In this document: piece after piece, positions 58,961 to 64,000 of the stretch
How the letters are laid out: every line of letters starts with the position of its first letter
Position numbering within the stretch: position 1 is the stretch's first letter
DNA from: Hyphomicrobiales bacterium
GTDB lineage: Bacteria; Pseudomonadota; Alphaproteobacteria; Rhizobiales; Xanthobacteraceae
Assembly: GCA_013911975.1 (NCBI GenBank)
Contig: JACESF010000013.1
Coordinates: 1-64,000, forward strand
Length of the DNA stretch: 64,000 nucleotides
Reading direction: 5' to 3'
Position numbers and translations under genes: made by a program
Notes under the pieces: generated by a model
What the model saw: only the letters and a program-made list of their open reading frames with translations
Database searches by the model: none
Told to the model about the DNA's origin: nothing

Positions 58961-60013
58961 ATGATCAGCCCATCGTCTCCGAGCCCCTGGTGGGACAAGT
59001 CCGTGCACGCTGACCGGCGCCCCTTCCTCCTCGCCCGCCAGCGCATCGCCGCCGCCGTGCGCGGTTACTTCGCGGCCGAGGACTTCCTCGAGGTGGAGAC
59101 GCCGGTTCTCCAGGTCTCGCCCGGCAACGAGGCGCACCTGCACGCCTTCGCCACCGCCTGGCATGCGCCGGACGGCCGGGTCGCGCCCTATTACCTGCGC
59201 ACCTCGCCGGAATTCGCCGCCAAGAAGCTGCTGGCGGCGGGCGAGGCGCGGATCTTCGAACTGGCCCGCGTGTTCCGCGACCGGGAGCGGGGGCGGGCGC
59301 ACCATCCGGAATTCACCATGCTGGAATGGTACCGCGCGGGAGCCCCCTACGAGGCACTGATGGAGGATTGCGCGCGCCTCCTCGCCCTCGCCGCGCGGGC
59401 GGGCGGGGTGTCGGCCTTCTCCTACAGGGGCGTGGTGTGCGACCCCTTCGCCGAGCCGGAGCGGGTGACGCTGGTTCAAGCGTTCGACGCCTATGCGGGC
59501 ATCGACCTGTCGCGCTTCCTCGCCGCGCCGGGCACGGAGCCCGAGGCGGCGCCCTTCGCGGCGGCCGCGCAGGCGGCGGGCATCCGCGTCGCTGGCGACG
59601 ATAGCTGGGCGGACGTGTTCTCCCGGGTGCTGGTGGAGCGGGTGGAGCCCCGGCTGGGGCAGGGGCGGGCGACGCTCTTGTGCGAATATCCCACCAGCGA
59701 GGCGGCCCTGGCGCGCCCCAAGCCCGGCGATCCGCGCGTGGCGGAGCGGTTCGAGCTTTATGCCTGCGGCCTGGAACTGGCCAATGCGTTCGGCGAGCTG
59801 ACCGACCCGGTCGAGCAGCGCCGCCGCTTCGAGGTGGAGATGGCGGAGAAGGCGCGCATCTATGGCGAGCGCTATCCGCTAGACGAGGGGTTCCTGGCCG
59901 CGCTGGCGCACATGCCGCCGGCCAGCGGCTGCGCGCTCGGCTTCGACCGCCTCGTCATGCTGGCGGCTGGGGGGCGCGCCATCGAGGATGTGCTCTGGGC
60001 GCCCGTGGAATGA
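58961..60013 (+). CDS. epmA: EF-P--lysine lysyltransferase (GenX/PoxA)
   Basis: Class II LysRS-like: FLEVETPVLQVSPGNEAHLHAFAT; YYLRTSPEFAAKKLLAAGEARIFELARVFRDRE. Confidence 0.95.
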   Translation: MISPSSPSPWWDKSVHADRRPFLLARQRIAAAVRGYFAAEDFLEVETPVLQVSPGNEAHLHAFATAWHAPDGRVAPYYLRTSPEFAAKKLLAAGEARIFELARVFRDRERGRAHHPEFTMLEWYRAGAPYEALMEDCARLLALAARAGGVSAFSYRGVVCDPFAEPERVTLVQAFDAYAGIDLSRFLAAPGTEPEAAPFAAAAQAAGIRVAGDDSWADVFSRVLVERVEPRLGQGRATLLCEYPTSEAALARPKPGDPRVAERFELYACGLELANAFGELTDPVEQRRRFEVEMAEKARIYGERYPLDEGFLAALAHMPPASGCALGFDRLVMLAAGGRAIEDVLWAPVE

Positions 60014-60028
60014 GGGACGCCCCGCCGG

Positions 60029-61186
60029 TCAGCGGGGAAACTGGAGCGCGGGCGTCACGCCGCTGATCTGGATGTCGCCGAACTCCACCGTGCCGGGCAC
60101 CTGCCCGTTGCTCTGGGCGACCGACTGCTCCACGCTCTGGCGCAACTGGCCGCGCAGGCCCGCGAGCTGGGCGAACTTGCCGTGGTTGAGGCCGTCGCCC
60201 TCGGACTTCACGTCCGTCATGTCCACCACCACGGCGCCCAGCGCCACCAGTTCGGCGTCGTTCTTATAGGCGCCCAGGCGCTGCTTGCCGCCGGCGATGA
60301 GATCGGAAATGCCCAGCGCCTTGTCGTCGCGCGAGACGATGACGACGAAGGGCTTGGCGGGCTTGCCGAACCGCTTCAACTGCGACTTGAACACGTCCAC
60401 GTCGATGTCCGGCGCCGCCAGGATGATGTTGCCCACGCGGCTCGGCGGCAGCATGGAATTGTCGATCTTCATCTGGCGCAATGCCTCCACCGTCACCCAA
60501 TTGCCCATGGAATGGGCCATGATGTTGATGTGCTCGGCATTGCTCTGGGCCACCAAAGCGAGGGTCTTCTCCAGGTCGTCGCGGGCGGCGGTGGCGCTGT
60601 TGTTGTCGTAGACATAGTCCTCGGTCTTGCCGCGCGAGGCCCAGGTGAACAGCACCGGCACGGCGGTGGCGTCGGCGTCGTGCGCCATCTGGGTGAGGCG
60701 GTAGAGCGCCTCCGCGAACATGGTGTTGTAGCCGTGGACGAAGACGAAGACGTCCTTCTGCCCCTTGGGGCGCTTGGCCAGCTCCGCGTTCAGCTCCTGC
60801 ACGAACTGGGCGTCCGTGTCCTTGTAGATGGCCTCGTGCACCACCATGTCGGTCGCCGGGTTGCCCGGCGCCTGGCGCGGCCATTCGATGGCGCCCGTCT
60901 TGTGGGTGGGGGGCACGGTCAGCGTCACGGTGGCGAAGTCCAGCCCCTCGCCGCGCTCGCCGTTGAACAGCACGCCGGGATGGATGTCGCGCGCCCGGGT
61001 GGTCGCCACCAGCACCTTGCGCGGCGTGGCTCCCGGGGCCTCCGCGAGGGAGGGGACCAGGGCATCCGGCCCGGGCCGGGACGCGCAGCCCCCGAGGGCG
61101 AGTGCGCAGGCCAGCAGCACGGCCGGCAAGCCAAGCGTCCGCAATGCCATGCGGCTTTGCGCCGAAGACACGTTCTCACCCTGCAC
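60029..61186 (-). CDS. Lipoprotein alpha/beta hydrolase (DUF900-type)
   Basis: Lipobox LALGGC; KDVFVFVHGYNTMFAEALYRLTQMAHD; NIMAHSMGNWVTVEALRQM. Confidence 0.88.
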   Translation of the reverse strand: MQGENVSSAQSRMALRTLGLPAVLLACALALGGCASRPGPDALVPSLAEAPGATPRKVLVATTRARDIHPGVLFNGERGEGLDFATVTLTVPPTHKTGAIEWPRQAPGNPATDMVVHEAIYKDTDAQFVQELNAELAKRPKGQKDVFVFVHGYNTMFAEALYRLTQMAHDADATAVPVLFTWASRGKTEDYVYDNNSATAARDDLEKTLALVAQSNAEHINIMAHSMGNWVTVEALRQMKIDNSMLPPSRVGNIILAAPDIDVDVFKSQLKRFGKPAKPFVVIVSRDDKALGISDLIAGGKQRLGAYKNDAELVALGAVVVDMTDVKSEGDGLNHGKFAQLAGLRGQLRQSVEQSVAQSNGQVPGTVEFGDIQISGVTPALQFPR

Positions 61187-61399
61187 CGATCACCCTTTCC
61201 CGTCTCCCGGCGCACACCATATCAATTTCGGCCCGGCGCCACGACATGGGGATTTTTGGCCTTCGCCCGCGCTTGGCGTGTTTCTTGCCAGCAACCGTGC
61301 GCCCCGCGTCGGCGCGGGGTTCCGCACGTTTTGTTGAGCGGTTTAGACAATTTCCCTGACGGAGGGTGAATGTGACAACCGATCGGTGGATAATACCTG

Positions 61400-62179
61400 A
61401 TGCCCCGTCCGCCTGATTCGTCCGCGGGTCGCCGCGTCCAATATGCAGCCTTGCCCTACCGCCAGCGGCAGGATGGGGAGGTGCAGGTGCGCCTCATCAC
61501 CTCGCGGGAAACCCGCCGCTGGGTGCTGCCCAAGGGCTGGCCCATGAAGGACATCGCGCCCCACAAGGCGGCCGCGCGGGAGGCTTTCGAGGAAGCGGGC
61601 CTGATCGGCTCCACCTCGCGCACCGCCATCGGCCTCTACACCTACGAGAAGCGCCTGTCGCCCATCCGCAGCGTGACCTGTGACGTGCTGGTGTTTCCCA
61701 TGAAGGTGAAGCGCTACCTGAAGAAGTGGCCGGAGCGCAGCCAGCGCATCGGCTTCTGGTTCACGGTGGAAAGCGCCGCCGCCGCCGTGCAGGAAGAGGA
61801 ATTGAAGGACCTCATCCTGCGCTTCGGCGCCATCATGGCCGACCGCTACGCCGCCAAGCAGGAAGCGAAGCAGGCCAAGGCGCTGGAAGCGCAGGCGCTC
61901 CAGGCCGCGGACGGCGCGGACGCCAAAGCTCCCTCCGGCAAGGGGCAGGGCCGCAAGGACGGTGGGATGAAGAAGGCCCAGGCGAAGGCCGCTTCGGCGA
62001 AGGCACCTGCGCCCGAGGCACCGGGCAAGGCGCCCGCCGGTCCGCCGCTGGCGCCCCCCGGCGAACCGGGGGAGGGGAAGGCCAAGGGCGGCAAGCGCAA
62101 GGGCGTCCTGATCAAGCGGCGGGACGTGGAGCCGTCCGAGCCCGCAGGCATCCCCGCGCCCCTTCCGACGACCCACTGA
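61400..62179 (+). CDS. NUDIX hydrolase with low-complexity Ala/Lys/Pro C-terminal tail
   Basis: RRWVLPKGWPMKDIAPHKAAAREAFEEAGLIG Nudix box; tail KAPAPEAPGKAPAGPPLAPPGEPGEGKAKGGKRKG. Confidence 0.9.
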   Translation: MPRPPDSSAGRRVQYAALPYRQRQDGEVQVRLITSRETRRWVLPKGWPMKDIAPHKAAAREAFEEAGLIGSTSRTAIGLYTYEKRLSPIRSVTCDVLVFPMKVKRYLKKWPERSQRIGFWFTVESAAAAVQEEELKDLILRFGAIMADRYAAKQEAKQAKALEAQALQAADGADAKAPSGKGQGRKDGGMKKAQAKAASAKAPAPEAPGKAPAGPPLAPPGEPGEGKAKGGKRKGVLIKRRDVEPSEPAGIPAPLPTTH

Positions 62180-62332
62180 GACGCGCCCGGCTCGCCGGGC
62201 GCACGGGTTTCGCTATCGGCCGTGCGCGCAGCCACGGCAATCGCGCGCGCGGTTTCCCGCACACGCCTCGGAATGCTCGCTGCGCTGTCGGCGCAGGGCC
62301 GTGACGGGCGCCATGCGCGGTGTCCCAACGAA

Positions 62333-62362
62333 AAACGGCCCGTCCGGGGGAGACGGGCCGTT
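62333..62362. terminator. Hairpin between convergent genes
   Basis: AACGGCCCGTCcgggggagACGGGCCGTT. Confidence 0.65.
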
Positions 62363-62404
62363 CCGTAAGCTGCGCGTCCCGGGGCTGCGGGAGGCGCCGG
62401 GGTG

Positions 62405-62656
62405 TCACATGACGCGCCGGTGCGCGTCCGGGGTGAGCTTCATGGCTTCGGCGAACGTCTCGAACGCCAGCCAGGCGCGGCGCTTCAGGTCCGGCCGCGA
62501 GGCGGATTCCATCTGATCGAGCAGCATTTCCGCATGCTCGCCCACGGGATGGCTCCGCATGAAGGCGGCTGCATCCTCCAGTGAACGCAGCACGATGTTG
62601 GACCCCGACACATTGACTTTCAGGGGCGTGAGAGGTGCGTGAGCGTGATGATCCAT
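62405..62656 (-). CDS. DUF982-like small protein
   Basis: SLEDAAAFMRSHPVGEHAEMLLDQMESASRPDLKRRAWLAFETFAEAMKL. Confidence 0.7.
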   Translation of the reverse strand: MDHHAHAPLTPLKVNVSGSNIVLRSLEDAAAFMRSHPVGEHAEMLLDQMESASRPDLKRRAWLAFETFAEAMKLTPDAHRRVM

Positions 62657-62996
62657 CGGTCCACCCTCCATTCTTGTTGGCAATCCCCTGTGAAGGGGCG
62701 GCATTTTTGATGTTCTCGGCCCAGATGGGCGGGAGGCAGGGGTCAGGTCGGCGCCAACGCGTCGCCTGATGCCCGATGACCGCTTAAACGCCGGCTTTGG
62801 GGAAAGGTTCCGGCGCGTGGCGGAAAAATCCGGTCCGCGTGCGACGCCGGCCGGAAAGGCCCCTCAGGGGGCGACACTGCGTGCCCGCGACTGCCGAACG
62901 TGCTTCGAACGGGCGCGGCGCGACGCATGCATCCTGCGGCCGGGCGCCCCGCGCATCTCGGCCCGCATGACGGAAGCTTGAGCGTGATGGAGAAGG

Positions 62997-63029
62997 CGCG
63001 GCCTGTCCATGGGAAATGGACAGGCCGCG
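62997..63029 (-). terminator. Hairpin downstream of the TctC/Bug gene
   Basis: CGCGGCCTGTCCATgggaaATGGACAGGCCGCG. Confidence 0.65.
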
Positions 63030-63059
63030 ATGAATAATCCGCGATCGACCGGCGCTCGG

Positions 63060-64000
63060 TCACTCCACCTTGGCGCCGGAGAGCTTCACCACCTTGGACC
63101 ACTTCTCCATCTCGGCCTTCTGGAAGGCCGCGAATTCGGGCGGGCTCATGATGCGGATGTCGGCGCCCACCTCGGCATAGCGCTGCTTTACCGCCGGGTC
63201 CTCGAGGGCCTTGTTCACGTCGGCGTTGAGCTTGTCCACGATGGCCTTGGGCGTGCCCGCGGGCGCGAACAGGCCGAACCAGGACGAGGCGTCGAAGCCG
63301 GGGATGCCGGATTCCGCGATGGTGGGCACGTCGGGCAGGGCCGGGGAGCGCTGGGCCGAGGTGACGGCGATGGCGCGCAGGGCGCCGGCGCGGATCTGGC
63401 CGATGGAGGAGGGCAGGTTGTCGAACATCACGTCCACCTGGCCGCCCACGAGGTCGTTCACCGCCGGGCCGGAGCCGCGATAGGGGACGTGAGTGAGATC
63501 GACGCCGGTGGCCTGCTTGAACATCTCGCCGGACAGGTGGATGGAGGTGCCGTTGCCGGACGAGGCCATGGTCAGCGGGGGCTTGGCCGCCTTGGCTTCG
63601 GCGATGAATTCCTGGACCGTCTTGGCCTTCACCTTGGTGGGGTTGACCTCGAGCACGTTGGGCACGCCCGCCACGAAGGCCACGGGCACGAAGTCCTTGG
63701 CGGTGTCATAGGGCATCTTGGAATAGAGCGCGGCGTTGATGGCGTGGGTGCCCACCGTGCCCATGACGAGGGTGTAGCCATCCGGCTCCGCCTTCGCCAC
63801 GTTGTCGGCGCCCGAATTGCCGCCGGCCCCGGCCTTGTTCTCGACGATGACCGTCTGGCCCAGCGACTTGGTCAGGTGCTCGGCCATGATGCGGGCGAAG
63901 ATGTCCGTGGTGCCGCCGGCGGAGAAGGGGACGATCATGCGGATCGGCTTGGTGGGATAGGCCTGGGCCATGGCGCCGCCGGCGGCGGCGAGGGTGACGG
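63060..64000 (-). CDS. Tripartite tricarboxylate transporter (Bug/TctC) substrate-binding protein, 5' end outside the window
   Basis: [71 protein letters not shown]; frame continues to window edge. Confidence 0.92.
   Translation of the reverse strand, partial: VTLAAAGGAMAQAYPTKPIRMIVPFSAGGTTDIFARIMAEHLTKSLGQTVIVENKAGAGGNSGADNVAKAEPDGYTLVMGTVGTHAINAALYSKMPYDTAKDFVPVAFVAGVPNVLEVNPTKVKAKTVQEFIAEAKAAKPPLTMASSGNGTSIHLSGEMFKQATGVDLTHVPYRGSGPAVNDLVGGQVDVMFDNLPSSIGQIRAGALRAIAVTSAQRSPALPDVPTIAESGIPGFDASSWFGLFAPAGTPKAIVDKLNADVNKALEDPAVKQRYAEVGADIRIMSPPEFAAFQKAEMEKWSKVVKLSGAKVE

Overview
High-GC alphaproteobacterial chromosome segment; the gene content suggests Hyphomicrobiales/Xanthobacteraceae, which is an inference from content only. 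Most of it is syntenic housekeeping DNA: priA (partial), obgE-proB-proA-nadD-rsfS-rlmH, envC-like/ctpA, an amino-acid ABC transporter, the F1 ATP synthase operon atpHAGDC, dxs, tlyA plus an RNA methyltransferase, an HTH-fused ribB, aroC, fabI, tRNA-Pro(CGG), mgtE, carbonic anhydrase, a ~13 kb urea uptake and urease locus (urtABCDE-ureD-ureAB-ureC-ureE-ureF-ureG), efp/epmA and a partial Bug-type solute-binding protein. Observations most worth a second look: (1) an AT-rich, uracil-DNA-glycosylase-like gene inserted in the urease operon, bracketed by a duplicated ureC 3' end and a broken ureE copy; (2) a RibB fused to an N-terminal Cro/C1-type HTH domain and a degenerate GTP-cyclohydrolase-like domain, with two 17-bp palindromic operator-like sites directly upstream, suggesting an autoregulating riboflavin enzyme; (3) three tandem ~130-bp units with a conserved 49-bp inverted-repeat-ended element after atpC; (4) two sigma54-type promoters (amino-acid ABC transporter, urtA), the urtA one with a large upstream inverted repeat; (5) a lone Nif11-like small ORF divergent from a membrane/permuted-papain-like fusion; (6) a palindromic MITE-like repeat inside the urt operon; (7) a 25-aa membrane micropeptide. 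All family calls come from reading the translations; no database search was run.
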